A stretch of DNA of 64,000 nucleotides from Bacteroidota bacterium (GCA_021324735.1 JAJPIO010000004.1:62001-126000); one strand, 5' to 3'. Numbered from the stretch's first letter, positions 44,104 to 53,403 are shown. Translations and numbers: made by a program. Notes: generated from the sequence alone by a model not told the origin.

Positions 44104-44877
44104 TTAATGCGAAACAGCAGGCTGCTTTTGTGGCGGCGGCGGTTGCTGACCAGGATTGACACTACCCGAATTATACTGCGGTGGTTGCTGATTCGGCGTT
44201 AATCCCTGATTCAGAGCCGGATTCTGTTGGCCCGGTTGCGGGGGTTCTCCAGGTTGTTGTACGCTTTGCTGAATGGCTGGTGCTCCCGGCTGAGTTGGTT
44301 TATTCGTACCTTGTACAAGTGGTGTGGTCAGGATTTCAGATTCAATACCGAGCTTACGCGCAACGGGGATCGTAAGATCGAACTTCGAATTCGTATAAAG
44401 AAGAACGACATCTTTTGAACTGCGGTCGATCACATAATCATACTTGCCGTCTTCTGCCGCTTCCTTGATCGCATTCGTAAGCTTATCATACGCCGGTTTC
44501 ATAAGCTGTGCTTGCTGAGCATACAATTCCCCTCCCGTTTGCGGATCGAATTTTTGATGCAGGTAATCATCGCGCTTCTTTCGAAGGTTCTGAAGATCGA
44601 GTTCTGCCGAAGTTCGCTCTGCATCGGTCATGATGAGTTTGCGGCGATCGTAATCTGACTGTTTACGATCGATCTCGGCCTGCATATCGGCGGCCTCCTT
44701 CTTCCAGCTATCTGTTAGCTGGTCTAGGCGTTGTTGTGCCTCCCGTGCCTCAGGCATTCGCTTCAGTAATTTGGAGGCATCGATATAAGCAACGCGCGTT
44801 TGCTGCGCAAATGACGTCGATGAAAGGAGCAACGCACCGATCGCAACGAGAAGAGATATTCGAGAGGCAATTCGCAT
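44104..44877 (-). CDS. OmpH/Skp family protein with Gln/Pro-rich tail
   Basis: A 257-residue exported protein. Signal peptide MRIASRISLLVAIGALLLSSTSFAQQ, then the Skp/OmpH core (about 28-180): RVAYIDASKLLKRMPEAREAQQRL, a long coiled coil with QAEIDRKQSDYDRRKLIM, and the C-terminal beta part YDYVIDRSSKDVVLLYTNSKFDLT. Skp-type proteins hold unfolded outer-membrane proteins in the periplasm. The last 70 residues are Gln/Pro/Asn-rich (NKPTQPGAPAIQQ onward), a disordered tail I have not seen as standard in the family. Tandem with a second, shorter OmpH paralogue, 147 bases upstream. Confidence 0.88.
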   Translation of the reverse strand: MRIASRISLLVAIGALLLSSTSFAQQTRVAYIDASKLLKRMPEAREAQQRLDQLTDSWKKEAADMQAEIDRKQSDYDRRKLIMTDAERTSAELDLQNLRKKRDDYLHQKFDPQTGGELYAQQAQLMKPAYDKLTNAIKEAAEDGKYDYVIDRSSKDVVLLYTNSKFDLTIPVARKLGIESEILTTPLVQGTNKPTQPGAPAIQQSVQQPGEPPQPGQQNPALNQGLTPNQQPPQYNSGSVNPGQQPPPPQKQPAVSH

Positions 44878-44942
44878 GATCTTAAAATACAGTGATAACC
44901 GGTCCGATCGCTTACTTCTTATTAATATTCGTACACAAAAAG

Positions 44943-44976
44943 AAGCGTGGCTGCTTCTGTAAAAGCAGCCACGCTT
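44943..44976 (-). terminator. Terminator between the two OmpH-like genes
   Basis: AAGCGTGGCTGCTT (44943-44956) and AAGCAGCCACGCTT (44963-44976) form 14 perfect pairs. On the minus strand CTTTTTGT follows, so it terminates the upstream ompH gene (45025-45549). The downstream paralogue then needs its own promoter or read-through. Confidence 0.9.
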
Positions 44977-45024
44977 AGAAAAAGTCCCATTTGTTCGCCA
45001 GTATAGTAGGCGAAAATAAAGGCC

Positions 45025-45549
45025 TTACTTCGAGGCCTGAGCCTTCAGGTATTCCTGGAATTTGGTCGTCAGATCGAGTGTCTCTTCAACATATACGGTC
45101 GCCGTCTTAGGGATAATGACGGAGATGTGCTCTTTCTTTGCATACGACTGAAGCGACGCCTGAAGCTTGTCGGTAATCGGCTTCATAAGCTGCTCGCGGA
45201 GCTGTGCGAGTTCGCCAGTCTGACCGAACTTCGCTTCCTGGAACTTGGAGAACTGATCCTGAAGGTTCGAAAGGTCTTCCTGCGACTTCTTTTTGAACTC
45301 GGCGCTGGCCGTCTCGCCAACCTTGGCATAAGCATCCGCCTTGGACTGGTACTGCGTGCGCATGATGGTCAGCGAATCCATATAGGCCTTGCTGAGTCCT
45401 TCGAGCTTCGCATTCGCGGTTTGATACTCCGGCATAGCAGTAACGATCGTATTAATATCAACTACGGCGATCTTCTGGGCATGGGCCGTACCGAAGAGGC
45501 CGAAGACTGCGAATGCCGCGATGGCAATTCGTTGAGCGAGTTTTGTCAT
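45025..45549 (-). CDS. OmpH/Skp family periplasmic chaperone
   Basis: A 174-residue exported protein: signal peptide ending AHAQ, then KIAVVDINTIVTAMPEYQTANAKLEGLSK, a coiled coil (about 50-120) and ISVIIPKTATVYVEETLDLTTKFQEYL. This is the standard Bacteroidota OmpH architecture; often two or more copies occur in tandem near bamA, but bamA is not seen here. The ATG has a good Shine-Dalgarno (AGGAAG). Presumed function: trimeric holdase chaperone for outer-membrane proteins. Confidence 0.93.
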   Translation of the reverse strand: MTKLAQRIAIAAFAVFGLFGTAHAQKIAVVDINTIVTAMPEYQTANAKLEGLSKAYMDSLTIMRTQYQSKADAYAKVGETASAEFKKKSQEDLSNLQDQFSKFQEAKFGQTGELAQLREQLMKPITDKLQASLQSYAKKEHISVIIPKTATVYVEETLDLTTKFQEYLKAQASK

Positions 45550-45841
45550 GTCTATCTTCCTTTTTTTGCTTCTTAAAGTTATAAAAATTGAGGATGATCC
45601 TCATTGACGCAGCCGCCGGAATGGCTTTCGAAGCATGCTCCTACGGATGGTACCAATTAAAAGACGGGCTTCAAAAACGTGTTTTGCATGAATAATTCCG
45701 CTTTTGAATGCGATTGCACTACGTTGGAATCTTAGCGTCAGTTTCGACGGTCGAATCCTTTGTATCAAATAAAAATCTGGCTTTTAGAACGCTATTTTCT
45801 CGATTGGTGCTGTTGTTGTAATTCTTTTCTTCGCAGAGCTA

Positions 45842-46213
45842 ATGAAACGACATTCTTTTAGAATACTAACCATCGGTAGCCTTTTGGGGATTATGGTAGG
45901 CTGCTCGTCTGAGAAGGATAAATGGGTCAAGTCCCCTGGCCTCGAGGTTTCGGTCTACAAAGAATATGAAGACGGCAAGCCCTATCTGACCGTCTTTTAT
46001 GAAAACTTCGGCGAAGATACTATAGAGAAGATACGGTATCAGCTTATCTCGATCAAAGGCAACCACGCCGATACCACCTGGAGGGAGATTAATCCTCCGC
46101 GATTGCTCGAACCGAAAGATCGGCACACCGTGCCAAGGCATATCGGTGAAGATACGGTGTCGGCAGACGAGGTTCATGTTGGGCAGGTTTTAGCTGTAAA
46201 AAAAGAGGGATAA
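45842..46213 (+). CDS. Small lipoprotein of unknown function
   Basis: A 123-residue exported lipoprotein: MKRHSFRILTIGSLLGIMVGC with lipobox MVGC (Cys21). The mature part is mostly beta-strand-like (VSVYKEYEDGKPYLTVFYENFGEDTIEKIRYQLIS), similar in style to FxLYD-type domains that describe unpaired beta-sandwich proteins, but the match is weak. No function can be assigned. It precedes the Asp-box protein by 129 bases; the 292 bases upstream, between it and the divergent ompH gene, hold no other gene. Confidence 0.7.
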   Translation: MKRHSFRILTIGSLLGIMVGCSSEKDKWVKSPGLEVSVYKEYEDGKPYLTVFYENFGEDTIEKIRYQLISIKGNHADTTWREINPPRLLEPKDRHTVPRHIGEDTVSADEVHVGQVLAVKKEG

Positions 46214-46342
46214 TCCCTGTTTTTCGAAGCAGCCGTTTCTGCAACCGATATAAAGTTTGCGTGTTGTATGCTCTTCGGTTACGGTAAGTTTAGTCTGGCC
46301 GTAATTGTAATATTTCGCAAACTAACCCTGATTCTCATTTCC

Positions 46343-49300
46343 ATGATAGTCACTCGTTGGAAGAGCGCGCCAGGCCATCTCGGTTTTGTCACGGTCTTCT
46401 CCCTTCTTCTATCCCTCCTCATACTTCCGTCCACCAGTAACGCTCAATCAGATGAGGCTGAGATCGCTCCGCATCCCATGGTAGCTCCCACCGATTCCGG
46501 TGCCTATTACGAGCTCAACCGGATGCCGGAACAGCTCCGCCGTTCGATGCCATTCGCTCGAGAGTTCGATGAGTATGTACATGAAGCTGGACTTTCTGGG
46601 ACAGTAAGCCAAAGTGATTATCTGAAAACATTCGAGGAAGCACGCCAGGATTATTTACGCGCAAGCCGCCCGGCGATGAAGAGTGCACCGGGTCACGTTC
46701 TTTCAGGTCAATGGACCAATATCGGTCTAACGGGAGCTGATACCGTACCTTCGGCAGGCATCACGACGTCGATCGTCTTCGATCCTCAGCATCCCAATAT
46801 TATGTTTGCCGGCGGTTCGGGTGGAGGCGTATGGAAATCGCTTGACACTGGCGCCAATTGGATGCCACTCACCGACGAATGGCTACCAAACCTCGCTGTC
46901 TCGTCCATTGCGATCGATCCGGCAAATACTAATACCCTATATGTTGGTACAGGTTATTGCTTTCCGGCTAATGTGAACTATGGCGGCAGCGGACTTTACA
47001 AGACCACCGATGGTGGAGCTACATTCACACGTCTTAACGTCACAACTTCAACGGGAGCTACCGGCAAAGTCGATACAGGATCGTTCGTGAAAGTTTTTGT
47101 CCATCCGACGAAATCGAACATCGTGTTTGCTTCGGCATACGATCAAAATATGGGGCTCTACCGCTCCACCGACTATGGTGCAACATGGGATACGGTCTAC
47201 TCCCGCGGGAATGTGGTGTGGGATATGCTTTCGACACAAGATCAGGGCGGAGCGGTCACTCTTTATATGATCGCAGGCGGTGATGCTTATCGGGTATATG
47301 GCAATAACAATTGTGGTGTCTATAAATCGACCGATGATGGTAAGACGTGGGTGAAGACCACAACTTCCACAAACTTTTATACTCCTACTTCGATCGGTCG
47401 GGCAGCGCTCGCGTCACCCGCAAAGGCTCCGAATAAAATATTCGCTCTTCTAACGAATACATTTACGAGCGATCAGGCGATGTTGTATGAATCGACAGAT
47501 GCGGGTGCAACCTGGAATTCTTACTCGCCAACCATTCCGTCCGATCTTTTTATCGTAAAGGCCTCCGGTATCACTAATCCTCAAGGGTGGTACGATCTAT
47601 ACCTTGCAGTTAGTCCGAACTCTGTTAATAGTGATACGATCTATGCCGGCGGAGTCGTAGCATATACGAAGCAAGGCTCCGGCTCTTGGGTCGCATTTAG
47701 CGATTACGATCCAGGCCATTCGGAAGGTAAAGGTGGGTATCCGCACGTTGACCATCATTCTTTTGCATTCAATCCGCTCAACTCGCGCATCGTCTATGAT
47801 GGTAACGATGGAGGCCTCTTCGTAAATTATGCGTCCGGTTCGAACGATGTTGCTAATACCGGCGGATGGATACTCCATTCACGCTCAATGGTCACGAACC
47901 GTGTATACCACATTGGCATGCAGCCAGCGCTTGGTGATCCATCCAGCGCCTTAACGTTTGCGGGCTTGCAGGACCAGGGGATGTGGAAACTTACGAAGGG
48001 CCAGGACCCACTCTACCGCAAGAGTGGCGACGCAACACAAGTGCTTGTCGCTAGCAATAAAAACTTCGTCTATAGCCAGGGTGTGTTCGGCATGACGGTT
48101 TCGACCAAGCAAGAACCAACGGTGGATCCCAATGATGGTTGGACCGTCATCTGTAGCGACACAACGATGAATACGTCGAGCGGTTGGGTACGTGAAGCTA
48201 CCGGATGGGATTCTCCATTTAAAATGTCACCAGCTAACCGTCCTCCCATTCAGGCATCAAACATTTTGTATCAAGGACGCCAATCCTTGTGGCAATCTAC
48301 TAACAGCGGTACGACGTGGACAAAGCTCGATCCGAATTTCAGCTCAACCAGCGATAACGTTTATTACACGAGCGCCATCGGCTTACCTTCTTGGGATGCG
48401 AACATTATTTATGCGGCAGGGTGGCGCAGTAAATTCTATTTATCAACGCAATTTGGTGCAAAGGGCACATGGACTTTGCGCTCGAATCTTCCTTCCGGTA
48501 GCGTTGTAACATCGATCAATGCAACAGCCCAAAATCCGACGTTCATATTGGTGAGCCTTGCCGGATCGAAGAATAAGATCATGGTGTCACCGGATACTGG
48601 TAAAACGTGGACCGATGCCTCCGGCGTCGCTGGTGAGAGCCTGCCCGGCGCAGGAATTTCCACAAGTTGCAATGTAATGAGCGTTGCAATGGATTCGGTA
48701 AATCCGCTCACTACCTGGTATGCAGGTACGGACTTTGGCATGTTTGTTACCAGAGATGCAGGCCAGCACTGGAGCTTTATGGACGGTTTTCCGGGTCTCA
48801 TCCCTTGCCGTGATGTACAAGTTGCACCGAACCGCAATACGCTCCGCGTAGCAACACATGGCCGTGGCATTTGGGAGTTGAATGGAATTCTTGCTGTCTC
48901 TTCCACCTCGCTTTCGGCAACAAAAACACCGAACGGTACTCAGCTTTCATGGTATGTCGACAACGAGGCCCCCGGCGCTCGTTTCTCGATCGAGCGCTCT
49001 GTTGGTGACGAGCCATTCGAACCTGTCAGTACGTTATCCGGACAAGGCGCTTCTTCAGTGCGCCACAACTATTCTTTCAGTGATGCGGCAACTACACCGG
49101 GTACATATCTCTATCAGATCCACGAAACGGATGCAGATGGCTCTGAACATTACTCCAATACCGTAGAGCTGCATTATGGCACAGATCAGATCTTTGTATA
49201 TCAGCCATATCCGAATCCCTTTGTAGCTGGCGGTGGTGACGAGATGACGTTCGCTTATGAACTACCGGCGCGAGATGATGTAACGCTTTCTATCTATAAC

Positions 49301-49480
49301 ATGAGCGGCGTTCTCATTCGCACGCTGATGAACACTACACTCGATGGCGGGCCGCATTCCATCTCGTGGGATGGGCGCGATGCAACCGGCGCTTTCGTTG
49401 GACCAGGCGGATATATTCTCTCTATTCAAACCGGCCATTCAGGTCTGTTCCAGAATAAGATCATGGTAGTAAAAGAATAA
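46343..49480 (+). CDS. Large secreted Asp-box (sortilin/BNR-type) propeller protein with type IX C-terminal domain
   Basis: About 1045 residues. The ATG at 46343 gives a signal peptide (LGFVTVFSLLLSLLILPSTSNAQ); the frame extends to 46268. From about 125 to 840 the sequence repeats the Asp-box motif S/T-x-D-x-G-x-T-W: SLDTGANW, TDGGATF, TDYGATW, TDDGKTW, TDAGATW, TNSGTTW, PDTGKTW, RDAGQHW, indicating one or two beta-propellers as in sortilin/VPS10 and BNR proteins. Then a fibronectin-like domain and the sorting domain YQPYPNPFVAGG...SIYNMSGVLIRTL...ISWDGRDATG...NKIMVVKE. Exported by the type IX system and probably surface-attached or released. Ligand is unknown; sialidase catalytic residues were not found. 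Confidence 0.85.
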   Translation: MIVTRWKSAPGHLGFVTVFSLLLSLLILPSTSNAQSDEAEIAPHPMVAPTDSGAYYELNRMPEQLRRSMPFAREFDEYVHEAGLSGTVSQSDYLKTFEEARQDYLRASRPAMKSAPGHVLSGQWTNIGLTGADTVPSAGITTSIVFDPQHPNIMFAGGSGGGVWKSLDTGANWMPLTDEWLPNLAVSSIAIDPANTNTLYVGTGYCFPANVNYGGSGLYKTTDGGATFTRLNVTTSTGATGKVDTGSFVKVFVHPTKSNIVFASAYDQNMGLYRSTDYGATWDTVYSRGNVVWDMLSTQDQGGAVTLYMIAGGDAYRVYGNNNCGVYKSTDDGKTWVKTTTSTNFYTPTSIGRAALASPAKAPNKIFALLTNTFTSDQAMLYESTDAGATWNSYSPTIPSDLFIVKASGITNPQGWYDLYLAVSPNSVNSDTIYAGGVVAYTKQGSGSWVAFSDYDPGHSEGKGGYPHVDHHSFAFNPLNSRIVYDGNDGGLFVNYASGSNDVANTGGWILHSRSMVTNRVYHIGMQPALGDPSSALTFAGLQDQGMWKLTKGQDPLYRKSGDATQVLVASNKNFVYSQGVFGMTVSTKQEPTVDPNDGWTVICSDTTMNTSSGWVREATGWDSPFKMSPANRPPIQASNILYQGRQSLWQSTNSGTTWTKLDPNFSSTSDNVYYTSAIGLPSWDANIIYAAGWRSKFYLSTQFGAKGTWTLRSNLPSGSVVTSINATAQNPTFILVSLAGSKNKIMVSPDTGKTWTDASGVAGESLPGAGISTSCNVMSVAMDSVNPLTTWYAGTDFGMFVTRDAGQHWSFMDGFPGLIPCRDVQVAPNRNTLRVATHGRGIWELNGILAVSSTSLSATKTPNGTQLSWYVDNEAPGARFSIERSVGDEPFEPVSTLSGQGASSVRHNYSFSDAATTPGTYLYQIHETDADGSEHYSNTVELHYGTDQIFVYQPYPNPFVAGGGDEMTFAYELPARDDVTLSIYNMSGVLIRTLMNTTLDGGPHSISWDGRDATGAFVGPGGYILSIQTGHSGLFQNKIMVVKE

Positions 49481-49504
49481 TTTTAAAACTGCTTAAGTGA
49501 AGAG

Positions 49505-49526
49505 CCCCTCTACTAGAGGGGTTTTT
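49505..49526 (+). terminator. Terminator after the Asp-box protein
   Basis: CCCCTC (49505-49510) and GAGGGG (49516-49521) around a TACTA loop, followed by TTTTT. It overlaps the stop codon of the convergent glycosyltransferase gene (49513), so the intergenic space is minimal. Confidence 0.8.
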
Positions 49527-51084
49527 CGTTTCTACGATAAAAGGTAAACGCCCCGATCGAGGTCTCGCGATGATAGCGAGACCGGATAAGATCACGAAGC
49601 GAGGTCAGATCGCGCTCGAGTATTTGGTGACCGAGCAAGCCGTTCAAGTGACCCCGAGCATATTCCGGCGCATCGGCAACAACGATATAAACTGGTGGGG
49701 CCGCCGTTAACGTATCGATAAGCTCTCTTCGCCATTGCTGTTGAAATTCTGTAAGCTGTCCCCTCGAATTTCTCAGCATGATCGAATGGAATGTAATAAA
49801 GCGTGTAGCAGGCAACAGATCGGCATAATAGAGAGGGTAGGCATATTCGCCGACAAATTGCACGCGACTATTTTGACCAGCATATCTCTTTAAATAATCT
49901 GATACAGAATCTAACACGGCGAAACCAGAAGAGTCCGAAGTATCGTATTGCCAGTAGATTGGTCCCGATGGCAGTTGTCCCTTTATCGCTCTTATAGCAA
50001 GATGCTTTTGAGTTGTCCCTCGCGTCCAGAAGAAGAGTACAAACACTACGAGCGCCAGCGGCCCGAGATATCGCAAAACAGAAGAGCTTTTATAGCTTAA
50101 TCGAATAAAGATATGTACCCATCCCACCGCGGCCAATATCAACAGCAGTACAAACGTCGTATCATATTGATATACATACCGCTTTTGAGGAATAAGCGTC
50201 AGAAAAGAAATTACTACTAATCCCCCGAAGAGAAGTCGATCCCGGCTCCTTAACGCATACAGACCGAATGGAACCGCGAACAACACCCACCAATATTTTC
50301 CGAATGGATAAAACATTTCTCCGATTGGGATGAACTTGGAATAGACTTCTGTATTAAAGCGAATAATAATCGTGTAGATTTCAGTGAAGTGACCGGCCAG
50401 CAAAGCGATCAGCCCAAACAAGACAAGAAAAATTTGTGCTGCGATCAAAAACATCATCCCATTGATGACACCCTTTCTGCTTCGCACAACGACTACGATC
50501 CATATTGCAAGGAAGAGAGCGTACAGCTCATTCGTTGGGCGAATAAGAATTGCGATCCCATAAAGCAAGCCGCTCCATAGGTAACGTTGAATGCCTTGAT
50601 CTTTGTCATCCTGATTAAGAATATACACAGTTGCCAAAAGAACGATCGTCGCATAGCAATCCCGCTGGGCGACCATAAGATTATCGACACTGAGATAATA
50701 AATAGCAACAAGAACCGCCGCAAGCCAAGGCGCCGGTTTCACTGAACTCGCGATATGCCGGACAATCTTAAACAGAAGATACGTCCCTGCGAGGCGCCAC
50801 AAAACATCCCACGCATGAAATGCAAAAGCGCTTTTGCCGAGTAATAAATATTCCGGTAAATGGACAAAGAATATTGTACCCGGAAAATTATTTTCCCATA
50901 CGGAGACATACGGCCAGTAGCCCTTAACGATCAGTGCGGCCATATAGGCATGCACAGAGGAATCGATGTTGAGCGGGTACGTAAGGGTCCACGCATACAG
51001 TAAGCCACAAACAAGGAGGCCTGAAGGGAGCGAAAAAACCGGCGTTATCCAACCCGAAACCGATTTCGCTTCTTCGTGTTGCAT
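49513..51084 (-). CDS. Polytopic glycosyltransferase (GT39/PMT-like)
   Basis: About 523 residues with roughly ten membrane helices and a soluble C-terminal part (about 390-523). The first external loop has PLNIDSSVHAYMAALIVKGYWPYVSVWENNFPGT, in which an acidic residue and the WxNxxP segment resemble the catalytic loop of lipid-phosphate-sugar transferases (GT-C fold). These use polyprenyl-phosphate sugars to glycosylate lipids or proteins outside the membrane. The frame starts at GTG 51111, but the ATG at 51084 avoids overlap with the divergent acyltransferase and has AGGA upstream. Sugar and acceptor unknown. Confidence 0.7.
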   Translation of the reverse strand: MQHEEAKSVSGWITPVFSLPSGLLVCGLLYAWTLTYPLNIDSSVHAYMAALIVKGYWPYVSVWENNFPGTIFFVHLPEYLLLGKSAFAFHAWDVLWRLAGTYLLFKIVRHIASSVKPAPWLAAVLVAIYYLSVDNLMVAQRDCYATIVLLATVYILNQDDKDQGIQRYLWSGLLYGIAILIRPTNELYALFLAIWIVVVVRSRKGVINGMMFLIAAQIFLVLFGLIALLAGHFTEIYTIIIRFNTEVYSKFIPIGEMFYPFGKYWWVLFAVPFGLYALRSRDRLLFGGLVVISFLTLIPQKRYVYQYDTTFVLLLILAAVGWVHIFIRLSYKSSSVLRYLGPLALVVFVLFFWTRGTTQKHLAIRAIKGQLPSGPIYWQYDTSDSSGFAVLDSVSDYLKRYAGQNSRVQFVGEYAYPLYYADLLPATRFITFHSIMLRNSRGQLTEFQQQWRRELIDTLTAAPPVYIVVADAPEYARGHLNGLLGHQILERDLTSLRDLIRSRYHRETSIGAFTFYRRNEKPL

Positions 51085-51102
51085 GCTATGAACGTCCTGT
51101 GA

Positions 51103-52344
51103 TTGATTCACGATTTGCCCGACACCTTGAATCTACGAGATAAACATTATCCGGCACTCGATGGACTGCGTGGCATCGCCGCGCTTATGATCGTTGCACA
51201 TCATTCTGCATTCTCCTACTGGCTAACAAGTACATTCGATAAAGCATGGCTCCGGGCAACGAGCTTGCTCTGGGTCGGTGTCGATCTATTCTTCGTACTT
51301 TCGGGCTTTCTTATTACAAATATTCTTCTCGAGACTCGTAGTTCCCCCTCGTATTTCCGCACCTTTTACGGTCGGCGATTCGTAAGGATCTTTCCACTTT
51401 ATTACGGCTTCCTCGCGATCGTCTATTTTATTATTCCACTGTTCGGGGGCGATCTTAGCCAAAGTATTCACGATTCTGAACCGTGGCTGTGGACGTATAC
51501 CACGAATATCTATGCGTCCCTCATCGGCCACATGCCCGACCACAGCATTAGCCAGGCATGGACCCTTGCGATCGAAGAGCAATTTTATCTTTTGTGGCCG
51601 CTCCTGTTGCTTTACATCCCAACCCGCTACCATTTAAAATTCGTTTTGTCCTTATTCCTTGCCATGCCGCTCCTGCGAGCGTTATCGCTTGGGGTTGGAG
51701 CAACACCATTTTTTGTATGTACTATTACCTATTGCCGCCTCGATGGCCTTGCACTGGGAGCGTTACTTAGCATCCTAATGCATAACGGACTACTCGAACG
51801 ACTCGAAAAGCCCGTCTGGCAGCGGATTCTAAAGAAACTTGATTGGACGATCGGCCCGCTCGTTCTGGGTTTTGTCCTGATCTTCTGTTTTATACTTCGC
51901 AACGATCAATTCCGCTTCGACGTACTGATCTGGCCGCGATGGTTACAGGTCATTGGTCTTTCACTCATCACAATCCCATTGGGATATGGAATTTTCCGCT
52001 GCGTAACACCGGGTTCAAATTTGCTCCAACGAGCTATGAGTAACCGTCCGTTGCGATGGGCTGGCAAATACAGTTACGCTCTCTATGTATTACATGCGCC
52101 GGTCGTCTATTGGGCAGGAATGCACTTACCGGTGCCACACTTCATTGCCGCACTCCCCCCCACGTGGTCGTTCGTGCAAAGCGTTTACATTATTGCGATC
52201 CAGTTTTTACTTTCGATCGGAGTTGCGGTCTTCTCCTGGCACGTGCTCGAGAAGCACTTCCTGAAACTGAAAAAATATCTGCCTTATCAGCCAGCCGAAC
52301 CGAAAAAGAATTTAGAAGAGACTATTGTACTGGAAGCAGCATAA
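51103..52344 (+). CDS. Acyltransferase family 3 (OafA/YrhL-like)
   Basis: A 413-residue polytopic enzyme with about ten helices. The N-terminal motif YPALDGLRGIAALMIVAHHS contains the conserved Arg and His of the family, followed by VDLFFVLSGFLITNIL and later SQAWTLAIEEQFYLLWPLL, KYSYALYVLHAPV. It would transfer acyl groups, usually acetyl, to surface glycans. No ATG exists upstream of the conserved motif, so TTG is the start (51103; 51115 and 51127 are alternatives). Divergent from the glycosyltransferase by 18 bases; convergent with map. The cytoplasmic C-terminus is basic. Confidence 0.88.
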   Translation: MIHDLPDTLNLRDKHYPALDGLRGIAALMIVAHHSAFSYWLTSTFDKAWLRATSLLWVGVDLFFVLSGFLITNILLETRSSPSYFRTFYGRRFVRIFPLYYGFLAIVYFIIPLFGGDLSQSIHDSEPWLWTYTTNIYASLIGHMPDHSISQAWTLAIEEQFYLLWPLLLLYIPTRYHLKFVLSLFLAMPLLRALSLGVGATPFFVCTITYCRLDGLALGALLSILMHNGLLERLEKPVWQRILKKLDWTIGPLVLGFVLIFCFILRNDQFRFDVLIWPRWLQVIGLSLITIPLGYGIFRCVTPGSNLLQRAMSNRPLRWAGKYSYALYVLHAPVVYWAGMHLPVPHFIAALPPTWSFVQSVYIIAIQFLLSIGVAVFSWHVLEKHFLKLKKYLPYQPAEPKKNLEETIVLEAA

Positions 52345-52351
52345 AGGAGGC

Positions 52352-53134
52352 TTACTTCGTAAGTATTTCTCCGCCATCCCGCCGTACTACGATCGTATGC
52401 TCGAAGTGAGCGCTGGGCTTGCCATCCGCGGTAAGTACGGTCCACTTATCTTTTGCCGTCTTGACACGAGCCGTTCCCATGTTGATCATCGGCTCGATAG
52501 CCAGCGTCATTCCTTCTTTCAATTCAAGATTGACGAATCCTTCAGAATGCTCCGGAACATAGTTCGGCACTTGCGGATCTTCGTGCAAATGACTTCCTAT
52601 TCCATGACCAACTAATTCGCGGACTACACCATATCCATGCGATTCACAGTAATCCTGTATCGCTTCGGAGATATCGAATAAGCGAGCACCGGCTCGTGCA
52701 CGCGCTACACCGAGCAAAAGCGATTCCCGTGTGACCTGAAGCAGTTGTTCGGTCGCTGGAGCGATTTTACCAACGGCGAACGTCCATGCTCCATCGCCGA
52801 ACCAACCATCTTTTTCGACTCCAACATCGAAGGAGATAACATCACCTTCTTTGAGGGGGGTATTATTAGGGATGCCATGGACCACGGCATCGTTGAGCGA
52901 GATGCAAGCGGAGTATTGGAAGGTTTGTCGGCCGACCTTGTATCCTTTGAAGGCAGGATACGCACCGCGCTCAGTAATAAACTTCTCAGCAGCCAGGTCC
53001 AACTCGAGTGGAGTTACACCTGGCTTGATGAGCGTCTCGATATAATTCAAGCATTCCGCAACGATGTGAGAGCTTACTCGCATCTTGGCGATCTCGCTCT
53101 CACTCTTAATAAGTTTGGTAGCGTTGCGAAACAT
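52352..53134 (-). CDS. map: Methionine aminopeptidase, type I
   Basis: A 260-residue enzyme removing the initiator Met from nascent proteins. All five metal ligands are visible: Asp103 and Asp114 (SFDVGVEKDGWFGDGAWT), His177 (ELVGHGIGSHLHEDP), Glu214 (LAIEPMINMG) and Glu245 (AHFEHTIVV), and substrate His86 in DAVVHGIPN. The ATG at 53134 is a good start, close to the family start IKSESEIAKMR. In many bacteria map follows secY-adk; here it follows secY directly, with 269 bases of repeat DNA between, and adk is absent from the window. Confidence 0.97.
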   Translation of the reverse strand: MFRNATKLIKSESEIAKMRVSSHIVAECLNYIETLIKPGVTPLELDLAAEKFITERGAYPAFKGYKVGRQTFQYSACISLNDAVVHGIPNNTPLKEGDVISFDVGVEKDGWFGDGAWTFAVGKIAPATEQLLQVTRESLLLGVARARAGARLFDISEAIQDYCESHGYGVVRELVGHGIGSHLHEDPQVPNYVPEHSEGFVNLELKEGMTLAIEPMINMGTARVKTAKDKWTVLTADGKPSAHFEHTIVVRRDGGEILTK

Positions 53135-53137
53135 ATA

Positions 53138-53398
53138 ATTAAACCAGGATTTACTAATCTAAACCAGGATTTACTGGATTTTAAGGATTAGCAGGATTGA
53201 TTTTCAAAGGATTTGATTTGAAGATCAACTTTTACATCATTAAGATTCAAATCCTTCAAAAAACCAATCTTGAAAATGTATCAAATTCTGTGAATTTTTG
53301 ATTTTAAGGATTAGCAGGATTGATTTCAAAAGACTTTAATTTTTTCAAATCCTTTCAAAATCAATCCTGAAAATCTATCCAATCCTGTGAATCCCGGT
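53138..53398. repeat. Inverted-repeat block between map and secY
   Basis: A set of alternately oriented copies of a motif of about 50 bases. Forward: CCAGGATTTACTGGATT...AAGGATTAGCAGGATTGATT (53161-53212) and a shorter copy at 53300-53338; inverted: AAATCCTT...CAATCTTGAAAATG (53249-53300) and AAATCCTTTCAAAATCAATCC (53346-53397). Forward and inverted copies would pair as two hairpins. The first 15 bases are also duplicated at 53141-53153. The family occurs again at 55318-55552. Confidence 0.85.
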
Positions 53399-53403
53399 TC
53401 TGA

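Noticed and set aside
46343-49480. Sialidase identity for the Asp-box protein
   Set aside because: Asp-boxes alone occur in many propellers; I found no RIP/FRIP motif or catalytic set.
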